Assembly (NCBI GenBank): GCA_951799425.1
Contig: OX637409.1
Location: forward strand, 12,744,960-12,808,959
Direction of reading: 5' to 3'
Source: Ilex aquifolium
Lineage: Eukaryota; Streptophyta; Magnoliopsida; Aquifoliales; Aquifoliaceae
Length of the DNA stretch: 64,000 nucleotides
In this document: one piece after another, positions 33,081-43,606 of the stretch
How positions within the stretch are numbered: position 1 is the stretch's first letter
How the letters are laid out: the number at the start of each line of letters is the position of its first letter
The notes under the pieces: generated by a model
What the model was told of the DNA's origin: nothing
What the model saw: only the letters and a program-made list of their open reading frames with translations
The model's database searches: none
Position numbers and translations under genes: made by a program

Positions 33081-35182
33081 AAATGTTTGCTTGTCCTCAA
33101 GCAAAATACTAAGAACAAAAAATATAAAAATTAATCAACCAACTACTCAAACAATGGATCAGTATGAATTTGAATAATGGCCCCAAAAGTTACTACAAAT
33201 ACTAATTCACGGGAAACTTCAAAACGGTGCAAAGTCTAACAATTCAACATACTCCTTAATTTTACCTCCGGTCATGACCCTTTAAATACATGTGCATATT
33301 CTAACTGTTTAAACTAGCCATCACCCAGATAAATTTACGTAGTCAAGCGCTTCATAAGAGACACTCAATATCAACTTATAAACTTACATTTCACATCAAC
33401 CTCTACTAATTAAGGCAAAACATACAACTAGAAGGTACAAAGAATTTTTTTTTTCATCTCTCTCTCTCTCTTTTTCTTCTTTTTCTTCTTTTTCATTCAT
33501 TTGGTGAGTGCATTTTATGCTCCATCTCACCTCTTATTGAGCGAGTGCGTTTTACGCTCCATCTCGCCTTCTCTTGAACGAGTGCGTTTTACGCTCCATC
33601 TCGTTCTCAACATGTGTTTATGAGTGTGTGTTTTACGCTCCATCTCTACTCACCACATGCCCTTTCTTGTTTCTTGTTTTCCTATTTTCTTTTTCTAACT
33701 CATGAAGGATCAAATCAAAATAATTTTCCTAAAAAACTCTCTCTTTTTTTTTTTTTTTATAGATAAACATCAACCCATCATAACCAATATTTCCCCCAAA
33801 CTTATATGAATGCCTAAACTTTTCTTTGAATGATGCTTAAATAAATTTTCTAGAGTTTCACTGATATCTCCCACAAGCACTTAGCCAAATAAATTCTCTA
33901 AATGATAACTAACCAAACAGATTGATATGTGCTCATGCATGAAAGGATCATAAACAGTGTAAAACCAACTAGTATGTCAAAATTCAAATTCAACATGTTC
34001 ATCAATTTTCCTTGAATTAACAATTAATCCATTTCATCATTGGCCATAATCAAAATTCAATTAACCCATTGCTCAAGTTGTACTAGAACATGCAAAAATA
34101 TGCTATCTAAATGCAAACCTAATAATGCAAATGCACACAAGAAAATACCCCCAAACTTTAAACTAAACATTGTCCTCAATGTATAAAGTAGGAAAAATTA
34201 AGATAGAGGACTTTCCTGAGATTTTGCTAGTTGGCATCATCGTTAGCGTCCTCGTCGTCCATTGAATCGGGAGTGTATTCGGAAAACATAGATGGATTAG
34301 GAAACTCACATTACAAAGCTTAATCTTACGTTGTAAAGCTTCATGTTACCCATGGAGAATGGAGGAACCCTTGCTGCTACTTGATACTAATTGATGCCAC
34401 TTGAGCGGGAAGATTATTATATAAGGGAGATTGGGAAATCCAAGACGATTCAACGAAATTATGAATGATTAGGAGTTGGAGAGAATATGTGTTAGAGCTT
34501 TGAAATTTAGGAGGAATGGGAGGAATTTTTGTGTGCCCCAACTCCCTGACTGTTGTGTTAAGGATGGCGCTGCTAAACCCAAAACTTGAAAAAAAAATAA
34601 ATAAATAAAACTTCGGACGACCCAAACACACGTTTTCAGACCTTTTTTGGGCTTTTAACAGTGTCCCTCATTGCCAAAGGCAATGAGTCTTGTAGGGCTC
34701 GTCGAGAGCTTCGATTATGATCCCCGTAACTCCAAACAAATTTTTTTTTTTCGCTGGGCTGCGCAGTAGGCTGCTGGCGCGCGCTGGGGCACTGCCTGAC
34801 TATTTTTGGACTGCATTTTGGGCAGTAGGCGCGCGCAGGGGCACTGAATCTGGCGCCTAGGCACTGCCTCACTGGTTTGGGGACAAAATTCCAGCGCGGG
34901 GGCGCTGTTTTTGGCGCCTAGGCGCTGACTTTCTGGACTGCATCCTCCTTTTGCTTGTTCAAACTTCATTTTTTTCCTTCATTTCACTCTTTTTGTTATT
35001 TCTTTCCGATCCTTGGTACCTACAAACAATTGACTCACTAAATAAAATGCACTAATAATCTAAAAAATAAATAAATAAATAAATAAATTGACATAAACAT
35101 GAAATAAAAATTAAAAGCTAAAATTTGGGTTGCCTCCCAAATAGCGCTTGTTTTATAGTCTTCAGCCTGACTACTTCCTGTT
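33081..35182 (-). other. Noncoding 3' region of the nested element
   Basis: No recognisable gene. On the minus strand it contains a short acidic frame end (SMDDEDANDDAN, about 34265-34225), a GC-rich block of GCGCGC/GGGGCACTG motifs at 34750-34945 resembling the LTR palindromes, an AAATA repeat near 35063-35090, a poly-T of about 16 at 33740-33757, and three AAGTTTGGGGG tracts. Open frames in it (34377-34969) are low-complexity and have no family likeness. Confidence 0.6.
33455..33655. repeat. Hairpin-forming tandem repeat in the noncoding region
   Basis: A TC/TTC run at 33456-33495 leads into four copies of a unit around GAGTGCGTTTTACGCTCC, spaced 40-55 bases apart (about 33506, 33543, 33579 and 33622). 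GAG-GCG and CGC-CTC halves can pair, so each copy can form a short stem. Function unknown. Confidence 0.65.
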
Positions 35183-36040
35183 TCATCCCGGGTCGGCAAG
35201 GATAATTGAGGTCCTTTCATGATCAATGTCGCCCCCCCAATATTGCTTCAGTCTCTGCCCGTTCACCTTGAAAGTTCTTTTCGAATTGGCTTCCTTGACT
35301 TCAACCGCTCCATGCGGGAACACCTCCTCTTTATATAGCTCGGCGTTCTTAAGAGAATTTGAAATACAACTTCCTACGAATATCCCATTCACTGCATCTT
35401 CCACCACATCAACCTGAAAACATTCTTCCACTTCCTCTGGAAATTTCATATCTGAAAATACATTGAATGTAACCTCTTGATCTTGGACTCGCATCGTTAG
35501 CTCACCTTTCTGTACATCGATAAGTGTTCTTCTCGTTGCTAAGAATGGTCGCCCAAGAATAATAGGTGTTTCCCTATCTTCCTCACAATCTAAGACTATG
35601 AAATCAGCTGAAAAAATGAACTTATCCACTTTAACTAGAACATCCTCAACTATGCCCCTTGGATAAGTGAGTGATCTATCTGCAAGCTGTAATGTAACAT
35701 TCGTAGGCTTCGCTTCCTTCAAACCCAATTGCTGATAAATTGAGAGTGGCATCAAGTTGATACTAGCTCCTAAGTCACACAACGCTTTCCCGAAAAATTG
35801 GCTGCCTATTGTGCATGGAATTGTAAAGCTACCTGGATCTTTGAGCTTTGGTGGTAGCTTCTTCTGAAGAATAGCACTACACTCCTCCGTAAGTGCCACT
35901 GTCTCAAAATCGCATAGTTTTCTCTTCTTTGACATAATTTCCTTCAAAAATTTCACATAGTTAGGCATTTGCTCCAATGCATCTGCGAAAGGGATATTTA
36001 TTTAGAGCTTCTTAAACACATCCATGAATTTAGAGAACTG
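35183..36040 (-). pseudogene. Protease fused in frame to an integrase-like tail
   Basis: Reading from 36040 down, INIPFADALEQMPNYVKFLKEI follows a TAA (36004-36002) and continues into the aspartic protease: ALCDLGASINLMPLSIYQQLG (catalytic DLGAS), LQLADRSLTYPRGIVEDVLV and IILGRPFLATRRTLI. After about residue 210 the frame, still open, reads FPHGAVEVKEAN and FKVNGQRLKQY and ends DHERTSIILADPG. The last ~45 residues resemble the C-terminal tail that follows integrase in Tat/Athila elements. The whole RT, RNase H and integrase core have therefore been removed without breaking the frame. The protease shows no stop in 264 residues. The fusion reading is inference from motif likeness. Confidence 0.75.
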
Positions 36041-36175
36041 TTTATCCCACTTATGTTTCTGCAAACATTGTGGGAATGGCACGGGAGGCACAATAGGACT
36101 CTGCTTGCCTTCATTAGAATTTACAACTGGATCACATTCCTTCTTTTCATTGTCCACATTCCTGCTATCTTTTAT

Positions 36176-37480
36176 TTATTTACCCTCAACCTCGGGTAAC
36201 TCTTTTCTGCTTCGTAATGTAATAGCATTGCAGTGCTCCTTACCTTCCCTCTTAGGATTGATCTCTGTATCACTCGGTAGAGTGCCTTGAGGATGGTTGT
36301 TAATGGCAGTAGCAAGTTGACCCATTTGATTTTCCAGATTTCGGACTGATACTTCCATACTATTCATCCTTGTCTCACTTTGTGCTATATACCTGGAAAG
36401 CAGCTCCTCCAAATTTGAATTCTTTTCCTGCTGTGGTGGAGCTTGATTCTGAAAGCCTGGTGGGTATGATTGACTTGGAGTAGAAGGTTGGACTTGATTA
36501 TTATTCCAAGAAAAGTTCGGATGAGTCCCCCAACCAGAGTTATAATTGTTGGAATTATTGCTATATTGATGCCTGTTGTGGTTACCAATGTATTGTACCG
36601 ACTCTGGATTAATTGCACATTGATTGCTCGAATGGTTCCCGGCACACAGTTCACAAACAACTGCCACACTCTGAATAGGTTGCACTCCTAAAGCATCAAT
36701 CTTCTTTGTCAATCTAGCAACCTGTGCAGCCAATGCAGTAACCGCATCAACTTCATAAATCCCTGCTATCTTTGGCTAATTGATCCTTGTAGAAGGCCAC
36801 TGATAATTGTTTGCAGCCATCGTCTCTAATAACTCGTATGCTTCATCAAAATTTTTCCCCATTAATGCACCACCTGTAGCTGCATCGATACAAGTTCGGG
36901 TAACACTAAACAACCTATTGTAGAACATTTGAACTTGCAACCAATTAGGAATACCATGGTGAGGGCATTTTCGGAGTAAGTCTTTGAATCGCTCCCAAGC
37001 TTCATAGAGAATCTCAGAATCATGCTGTGCGAACGAAGTGATGTCGTTCCTCATCCTTGCAGTTTTAGCTGGTGGAAAGAATTTAGCTAAGAATTTTTGA
37101 GATAAATCTGACCACGTAGTAATAGAATCTGGTGACAAAGAATGCAACCAACACTTCGCCTTATCACGAAGTGAGAAAGGGAAAAGTCAGAGTCTAATTG
37201 CATCTTCAGAAACCCCATTGTATCTAAATGTGTCGCATATCTCCAGAAAACTCATCAAATGATCGTTTGGGTAATCATTAGGCAAACCCCCAAACTGCAC
37301 TGAATTCTGAATCATTTGAATGGTACCCGACTTGATCTCGAAATTGTTTGCTTGAATTGCGGGCTTTCGAATGCTCAATTGTATTTCCGTCACAAGCGGC
37401 ATAGCATAATACCTTAATGATTTTTGTTCCTCTTCAGCCATAGCTTCTTGGTTGTTTTCTTCTTGACACTGTTTTTGCAA
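36176..37480 (-). pseudogene. Gag of the nested element
   Basis: In minus order: a start region with KSLRYYAMPLVTEIQLSIRK; capsid DHLMSFLEICDTFRYNGVSEDAIRL, a TGA, then LFPFSLRDKAKCWLHSLSPDSITTW, KFFPPAKTARMRNDI, EAWERFKDLLRKCPHHGI and FYNRLFSVTRTCIDAA. A TAG follows STRIN. Then VDAVTALAAQVARLTKKIDAL, one CCHC knuckle (CELCAGNHSSNQC), an Asn/Gln/Pro-rich part and LEELLSRYIAQSETRMNSMEVSVRNLENQMGQL, a coiled-coil-like stretch. Two nonsense codons split it into three open pieces. It is a Tat/Athila-type gag, related to but distinct from that at 27550. Confidence 0.85.
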
Positions 37481-37652
37481 GTTTCAGAGCCTTCTTTCGA
37501 TTTCGTCTTCGTACGGCAGTAGCTCCTGACCTGTAGATCGTGTTTGCATACAAGATTAAAGAGTACTTGCGAAAAGATTAAAACAAAAAACTAAAAGTTT
37601 AAACTAAGATCAAATTGATTGAAATTAATATTGAAATAATTACTAGAATAAT

Positions 37653-37670
37653 TCCCCGGCAACGGCGCCA
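37653..37670 (-). other. Primer-binding site, tRNA-Asp type
   Basis: On the minus strand TGGCGCCGTTGCCGGGGA, six bases after the 5' LTR end. Intact 18-base match to the site used by Athila-like elements. Confidence 0.85.
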
Positions 37671-37676
37671 AAAACT

Positions 37677-39024
37677 TGTTGTCTGAATTTGATATTGACA
37701 ATTTACGTGCAAGTATACACGATCAACAAGTAATAAAGTGATAAGTAGAGTATTGTTCCCACGGAGAATTATTGCTAATAACTTTCAAGTATTAACTTTA
37801 TATCAATTCAATTTTATTTAAACAATTGGAATTGAACTATGGAATTACTAATTTAAAACTAAATCTAAACTTAATAATCAAGAGTTGAATTTACCGGATA
37901 GAAGAATTTAAGATTACAACTTCCCCTAATGCTTCATATAAATCTTTCCACCCTCTTTCCAGTTAATTGATCAAAATAAGTTGTTAACTGAGACTTCAAA
38001 ATTATTTACCAAACCTCTTCCGATAGTTAGATAAGCATATCTCTCCCAATTCAATTGCTATATTCCTATGCAAAATAAGTTGAAATAGATTCATTAAGTT
38101 CAAACTCTCATAAAAGTTACACACGGCATATAGGTATATTTCTATCCTATACACAAACCCAGCAATTCAATCCTAAGAAGAATTAACCAGACGCATGTCA
38201 TCATATTCAGATCTAAACCTAGAATTCATCTTCCAATTTCTTCTAAGTTATTAAATTAATTGTTGGCCAAACAATTATATATTAAACACAAAATATGACA
38301 AATAACTCATATAAGATCAACAAAAACTAGAAACGAGAGTAGATCAATTTAACTAGACATTAGGTTCCGTTGCAATCTTAATAAAAATTTAGTTCATAAT
38401 GTAATTGAAAAATATCCTTCTCAAATTAAACAACATCTTAGAAAATCAAGAAGTAAAAGTAAGGGAAAAGAATGAAAACTTAGTTGCAATCTCCAATCCC
38501 TCTCTAGCCTTCAAGTCCGATTTTCTTCGTGTCGGTTTCTTCGATTCTTGCCTTCAATTTTCTATCAATTCTTGGTCTTCTTTTCTATATTTCAGCCCCC
38601 CAAAAGCATTCTTTTTATATTCCCCTCAAACCCTAGCACATAAGAGGCATTAGAGTCCAATTTCGGGTCAAAAACAAGTCCTAATTCGCGTCCAACTTCC
38701 ATCACAAGCGCAGCTGCGCCAAAATCAGCGCAGGGGCGCTGATTTACTGCCCTTGTGGCGTAGGGGCGCTGGTTTTGGCACAGGGGCGCTGATCCCTTTT
38801 AAGCCTAGCATCTTCCCTTGTTGTTTAGCCTTCAAAAATCCAACATTTAGTCTTCAAATTGACCTTGTTTCCTTCCAAATCATCTTATTTCCTTCTAAAT
38901 GATCATCCCTACAAAATAACATCAAAACACACAAAACAAATAAAAAGGAACATAAAATAATTAAAAACTTGCAATTTCATCAAACCGAAAGTACTCAATT
39001 CGTAGGTATAAAACTCACTCATCA
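37677..39024 (-). repeat. 5' LTR of the nested element (1348 bp)
   Basis: Pairs with 31719-33065. It includes the palindrome block at 38708-38799. The frames at 38405 and 32447 are the same LTR leader sequence in both copies and are not genes. Confidence 0.92.
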
Positions 39025-39120
39025 CTCCTCCTTCAAGAGTTTGACTTGACGATCAAAGACAAAAAGGGAGTTGAGAACGTGGTGGCGGACCATTTATCCC
39101 GACTTGTGGTGTAAGATGCT
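39025..39120 (+). pseudogene. Athila-type RNase H, right part
   Basis: After the duplicated CTCCT the host frame continues LQEFDLTIKDKKGVENVVADHLSRL, the conserved end of gypsy RNase H (VADHLSR). It joins the frame ending at 31718 exactly when the insert and one duplicate are ignored. Confidence 0.9.
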
Positions 39121-39122
39121 GA

Positions 39123-39657
39123 TGAGCACATTCATATCCCTGATCTTCTCCTTAATGAGCAATTATTGTCTATTAATTATGTTTGTCCTTGGTATGCTGA
39201 CATATGCAATTATCTTGCTAGAGGACAAATACCGCCGCACTGGAGCCTTGAGAATAAAAGGAGGTTTATGGTGGATGTGAAGTACTTTTACTTCGACAAC
39301 TCGTACCTGTTCAAGTACTGCCCTGACCAAGTCATGAGGAGATGCATACCAAAAATGAACAACGGGAATTCCTTGTATTTTGCCATTCGGCAGCGTGCGG
39401 TGGCCACTTCTCTTCTAAGAAGACTTCGGCAAAGATTTTACAGTCAAGTTTTTATTGGCCCTCTTTGATAAAAGATTGTATCTCTTTTTGTAAAGAATGT
39501 GATAGGTGCTAGAGATTGGGTAGTGTGACCCGTAGGAACATGATGCCCTTATCCCTTGTGTTGGTAATTGAAATATTCGACTGTTGGGGCATGAAATTCA
39601 TGGGTCCCTTCCCCATGTCATTTGGCTACCTGTACATTCTGCTGGCAGTGGACTACG
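39123..39657 (+). pseudogene. Athila-type integrase, N-terminal fragment
   Basis: INYVCPWYADICNYLARGQIPPHWSLENKRRFM, YFYFDNSYLFKYCPDQVMRRCIP and, after frame changes, KIVSLFVKNV...RDW and GPFPMSFGYLYILLAVDY, the zinc-binding region and first part of the core. Several frameshifts and stops. It is cut at 39657 by a reversed family-X LTR; the rest of the element is not in the window. Confidence 0.8.
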
Positions 39658-40190
39658 TGTAACGCCCCAAAAACCACCCTGGACGGCATTACATTCTAAA
39701 ACCATTTACATAATGAGAGCCCTAAGATAATCCCTCAATAAGAAAATTTTTTCATTCATCATCCATAGAATTTACAATATCCTCCCAAAAGAATAAGCCA
39801 AGCTATGGCCACAATATCAAAAGAATATGCCACACTATGGCATTTACATCTCAAGGATCAAACGTAACTTAGCAGCGGAATAACAAAAGAAAACTAAACT
39901 TCACATGATTTCAAAATAAATTCTCAAGTCTAGTACAAAAGAAGCTATGTCACTACAGGTCCACCTCGGGATCTAGATTCCCCTCGGGTGGGGCCTCCCA
40001 ATACCCCGGCTCGTCAACTCCGAGATTCTCCTCTATCACCAAATCTGAAAATGTTTAACTGTAGGAGGTGAGCACGAAGCTCTGTAGCAAAATCTTCCCA
40101 AACTCATATAAGGTTTAGAAAAACATATATAAAATGGTCGGTCTCATTTTACAACATAGCATACATATGGTACTTCAAATGTAGAAAATG
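39658..40190 (-). repeat. 3' part of a family-X LTR, reversed
   Basis: Starts TGTAACGCCCC, the reverse complement of the terminus at 2281, and runs parallel to about 2281-1660 (CCACCCTGGACGGCATTACA, GTAGGGGATGAGCACGAAGCTCTG-like block, TCGGTCTCATTTT). The right edge is approximate. Confidence 0.8.
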
Positions 40191-41963
40191 GGTATTAAGA
40201 ATGATTAAAATTAATTTAGCATGAATTGGGTACATAGAAATCACTTGTTGTGATTTCTTGAGATTTGTGATGAAATTGGGCACATTATATATTTACATGA
40301 TTTGGTGTCTGGAAGGTATTTGATTAAATGCCTATGTACGTAAGAAGAAGGTCTTGGTTTTTGATGACAAGGACTGAGGTTTGTGTAGATGCTGCCAGCA
40401 TAAGTGTTGATGTGCTTGAATTTGTGAAGAAAGGAATGGCTGTTTTGAAGACTCTGATTGGGAGAAAATCTTGTTTTTGTTTTTTCTTAAGTTTGTCTTG
40501 TTGCTTTGATAGGCGTTTGTGCCTTTTATCTTGGTTGTTCTGTTAAGGCATAGGTGCCTTTTTCATCTTGGGTGTTCTGTTCAGGCGTTTATGCCGTGAT
40601 TTTGCTTCTTGTAATTTGCTTTGTTAATAAATAAATTTTCTATTAAAATAAAAAAATTAATGTCTATGTAGATTAAGTGTATTATTTTCATTGATTATGT
40701 TATAACATGCTTGGAATTTGATGTTAGAAAATATTGATATATGCATATGATATATTGGCATTGAGGTTGTTGATGGTGGTTATATGCTTATGATGTAATT
40801 TACCATGGAAAAGGTTGTTGGATATTGAATTGTTCATATTGTGCTCATGACATATTGAGCATGGTATTGTAATTGCAATTGAAATCTTGGTTGCATAAGT
40901 ATATGAACGGTTAATTACATTTGCATATTGCACGGGTAACATCATATTCGTAGGAATTTGACATGAGTGTGGGTGTGTGTGCATGTTGTTGGATCAAAAA
41001 CCATTCTTGGTGGTTGATAAGTGGGCTCGGTATAGTCGGATCAAGGTTCAACAAAGTCGCACGGGTTGCAAGAAAAATTTGTGTCGGGTATAGCAAGTAG
41101 GACTAGATTCTCCCTCGAGTGCAAGACCCAGTTACTAGTTTATACACTTCCGCCGGTGAAAATCCAAAAAAGTGTATCGGTGTGCGGAACCGACGATGAG
41201 ACACCAAAATTCCGCTACCTAACAAAGAAACATGGTTTATTTTAAAAAGGTCATTGGATATACAACATCAATGGCGAGGGCTTGGAATGCCCAGTTATAT
41301 ACTCATGGCATTGCATGTGTTATGGGAGCCGATAAGGGCTCGGGTTGAGTTGCATGTGTGAGTCTCATCTCATATCATGGCATGACATTGAGGATTCCAT
41401 TATAAAATTGTATATTCTTGAATGGAGTGATTGTTGCTTGTGAATTACATGTGAACATTTCATATGCATCTAGGTTGGGGAGTAGCCTCTTTAGGAGATA
41501 CCCTATTGAGCGTGGCTCACCCTTTATACGGACAATATTTAAGGTGCGGGACATGCGCCGGTGGACGGCTCTCGGTCGGGCCCTCATTGATGAAGAAAAG
41601 CCAAAATGTGGCTTTTAAACTATGCTTTTGTAAAACTAAAATGTCAATTAGTTTTTGGGCATGTAATGTGTGTAAAGGATTGTAATCGAACTCATGTGGA
41701 CTATATTTAATGTAAAATTGCATGTTGTTATATGAGTATGGATAAATAGACCCGGTGTGATCAATGTTGTATGATTGCACATGTTGTTTTTAGGATAGAA
41801 CTCCCCGTACAAAGGAGACTCTGCCCGAATTTTGTGAAGTTATGGATCCCGGTAAATGGGGCATAACGGCATGGTATCGAGTTACACGGTATCCACGGTT
41901 ATTCCGCGGGTTGATGGGTGATCAACGGGGTAATTACGGACACCCAGATTTTGGGGCGTCACA
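40191..41963 (+). repeat. Family-Y-like LTR fragment (LTR A subtype)
   Basis: Parallels LTR A: GTGATTTCTTGAG, ACACCATTCTTGGTGGTTGAT-like block near 41000, GTGTCGGGTATAGCAAG, GGGGAGTAGCCTCT, TACAAAGGAGACTCTGCCCG and the terminus GGGGCGTCACA at 41963. No primer-binding site follows. It is interrupted by a LINE 3' end at about 40334-40652. Confidence 0.75.
40334..40652 (+). mobile_element. 5'-truncated LINE 3' end with A-rich tail
   Basis: The segment ends TTAATAAATAAATTTTCTATTAAAATAAAAAAA. It is flanked by AATGCCTATGTA (about 40326-40337) and AATGTCTATGTA (about 40660-40671), a 12-base duplication with one mismatch. Direct repeats of this length with an A-rich 3' end indicate LINE-type retrotransposition. 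Coding sequence is too short to name a clade. Confidence 0.55.
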
Positions 41964-42235
41964 CCCAATATTAACCTTTTTGTCATTGATTGCTTTATTA
42001 ATTGTTTCATTAATTCTCTTACATTATTCACTCGATTGTTGATCTTGCATAAGTCTATTTTGTGCATCATTACTTTCATCCATCCATATTTCTTTAATTA
42101 CCTTTGAAACCCTACAAGAAAGATAGATAAATTAAACATTAACCCTAATACTTTATAAATTAATCACTTTAATTCAATTTACGCACATAAGCAACCCTAA
42201 ACCCTAATTCAATTCTGCACTTTTTAGGGTTAATC
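41964..42235 (-). repeat. Start of an LTR of the 58.2-kb family, reversed
   Basis: On the minus strand GAATTAGGGTTTAGGGTT...GTTAATGTTTAATTTAT...TTGTAGGGTTTCAAA parallels 58255-58355. No gene. It adjoins a protease fragment on one side and the end of an LTR on the other. Confidence 0.5.
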
Positions 42236-42650
42236 AATGATAGCACTAGCTTGTTCCGTGAGAAATGTCATCTTTTGCACATTGATCTTTCTCTTTGCAG
42301 TGCGCAAGTCTTTAAAAAATTTGGCATGTGATGACATTTATTTTATTGCATCCAACAGAGGGATGTTGATCTTCACTTGTTTAAAAAGTTAAAAAAATTT
42401 TGCATGATTATTCAAAGTTTGCGACTTTTTCATTCTTTGAGGAAAAAGTAAAGGAATAGGACATGGTGGCTCATTTTCCTCTTGCAACACAATTTGCCCT
42501 TGAGGGGGAACATCTTCTTCATAAAGCTTAGAAGGTACGGTAATTTTCTCTCCTACAATTTGGTTCTTAGATTTTGTTAAGTTGATTTGGTTTTTCTTGG
42601 ATTTTGTTGATTTGGTTAATCTGAGCGATTTGCTTTTAGGTTAGTATTAC
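42236..42650 (-). pseudogene. Gypsy gag-end/protease fragment, reversed
   Basis: Minus-strand reading gives NQIVGEKITVPSKLYEEDVP, PPCPIPLLFPQRMKKS, LFKQVKINIPLLDAIK and then decayed FLKTCALQRE-like sequence. This is the same Athila/Tat segment as at 6130 and 29440. Stops and shifts are present. Confidence 0.7.
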
Positions 42651-43368
42651 CTTTAATTTCCAAATTCCCATGTCGCAAGAAAATCCTAATTTATGTAATA
42701 CAGATGTTTGTAAGCATACACATCTTTGAATTTGTATTGCAGCCATAAATTTAAAAGTTATGTGAGCAGAACAATTGTCCATTAGCCAAAAATTAGAGGT
42801 TGGGACTGCCGTTTACACACTTCGGTCCCCAAGGATTTCCTGAAGATTTTCTTAAGCAACTTCCATCCTTCCTATATGTATTATTTCAGTGTCAATTTAT
42901 TGCGATGATCATACAAAATCAGAAGCCCATATGCATATCCTTATGCAGAAAGCAAAGTCCTAATAAACAGGGAAAGGTTGATAGTTTTCTGCAGATTTTA
43001 TCACGATAATTTTCTCATGCCAGTATTACAAATAATTCGTGTCGGTATTCATAAACCCCCTAAGATCAGATACAACTCAAAGAAATCGTAGGTCAGCTAT
43101 AAGTGAGTCAATTTACTTTTCACTCTGCCTTTGTATGATCAAGGCAACCTGATCAGTTGTCGATCCTATCAACCACGGTCAGTAATCAACCATGGTTATA
43201 TATAGAGCATGCTGTTCAAAAGCCAAAAATGACCTGCTGCTACTATACTCTGGGCAATGCAAGACTCCTAACGTTTCTGTGCAGTTCCAGAGGGCAGAGA
43301 AACTCTGAAAGGATCAGAGGAATTTTTAATGTGGGTGCCACTTTGATTCAGTTAAAATTACAGCCTTT
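42651..43368. other. Unassigned spacer downstream of the Pur-alpha gene
   Basis: No recognisable gene or element. The frames at 42800 and 43157 on the plus strand have no family likeness. Confidence 0.4.
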
Positions 43369-43374
43369 TTTATT
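43369..43374 (-). terminator. Candidate polyadenylation signal of the Pur-alpha gene
   Basis: AATAAA on the minus strand, about 235 bases after the stop codon, in a T-rich/A-rich setting typical of plant 3' ends. Placement by sequence only. Confidence 0.4.
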
Positions 43375-43606
43375 TTTCTATTCCCTATTGAAATAGAGCT
43401 GGCAAATAACTCCTTGTTCACTGTTTATCAAACAGATACCATATTATTCAAGCTTCAAATGAACGAGAAAAATTGAGAAAATAAAACAATCAACACAAGG
43501 TCACAATTGCTTGCACCCGTAGTAATCAAACTGCCATTTATGGGTCTGAAAGCCCTCAATTGATTGAGACTCACCAGATTCATCACCCAACCCACGTCAT
43601 TAGCAC

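Larger units (their letters stand above)
31719..39024 (-). mobile_element. Complete non-autonomous LTR element (7306 bp), nested
   Basis: Two near-identical LTRs (31719-33065 and 37677-39024) face the same way on the minus strand. Termini are TGATGAGTGAG...CAGACAACA when read on that strand. The target duplication CTCCT lies at 31714-31718 and 39025-39029. In minus order the parts are 5' LTR, tRNA-Asp primer site, gag, protease fused to an integrase tail, a noncoding region with three polypurine-like tracts, and 3' LTR. RT, RNase H and integrase core are absent. It sits in the RNase H frame of the Athila-type element, so it is younger than that element. Roughly 35-40 differences between the LTRs counted by eye suggest divergence near 3 percent. 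Confidence 0.92.

Noticed and set aside
34377..34969. Open frames of 78-84 residues with low-complexity content on the minus strand
   Set aside because: Composition follows the GCGCGC/GGGGCACTG motifs and AT-rich noncoding region; no family pattern.
31719..39024. Env-like gene in the Athila-type elements
   Set aside because: No frame with signal peptide, membrane segment or env-like pattern was found between pol remains and the LTRs.
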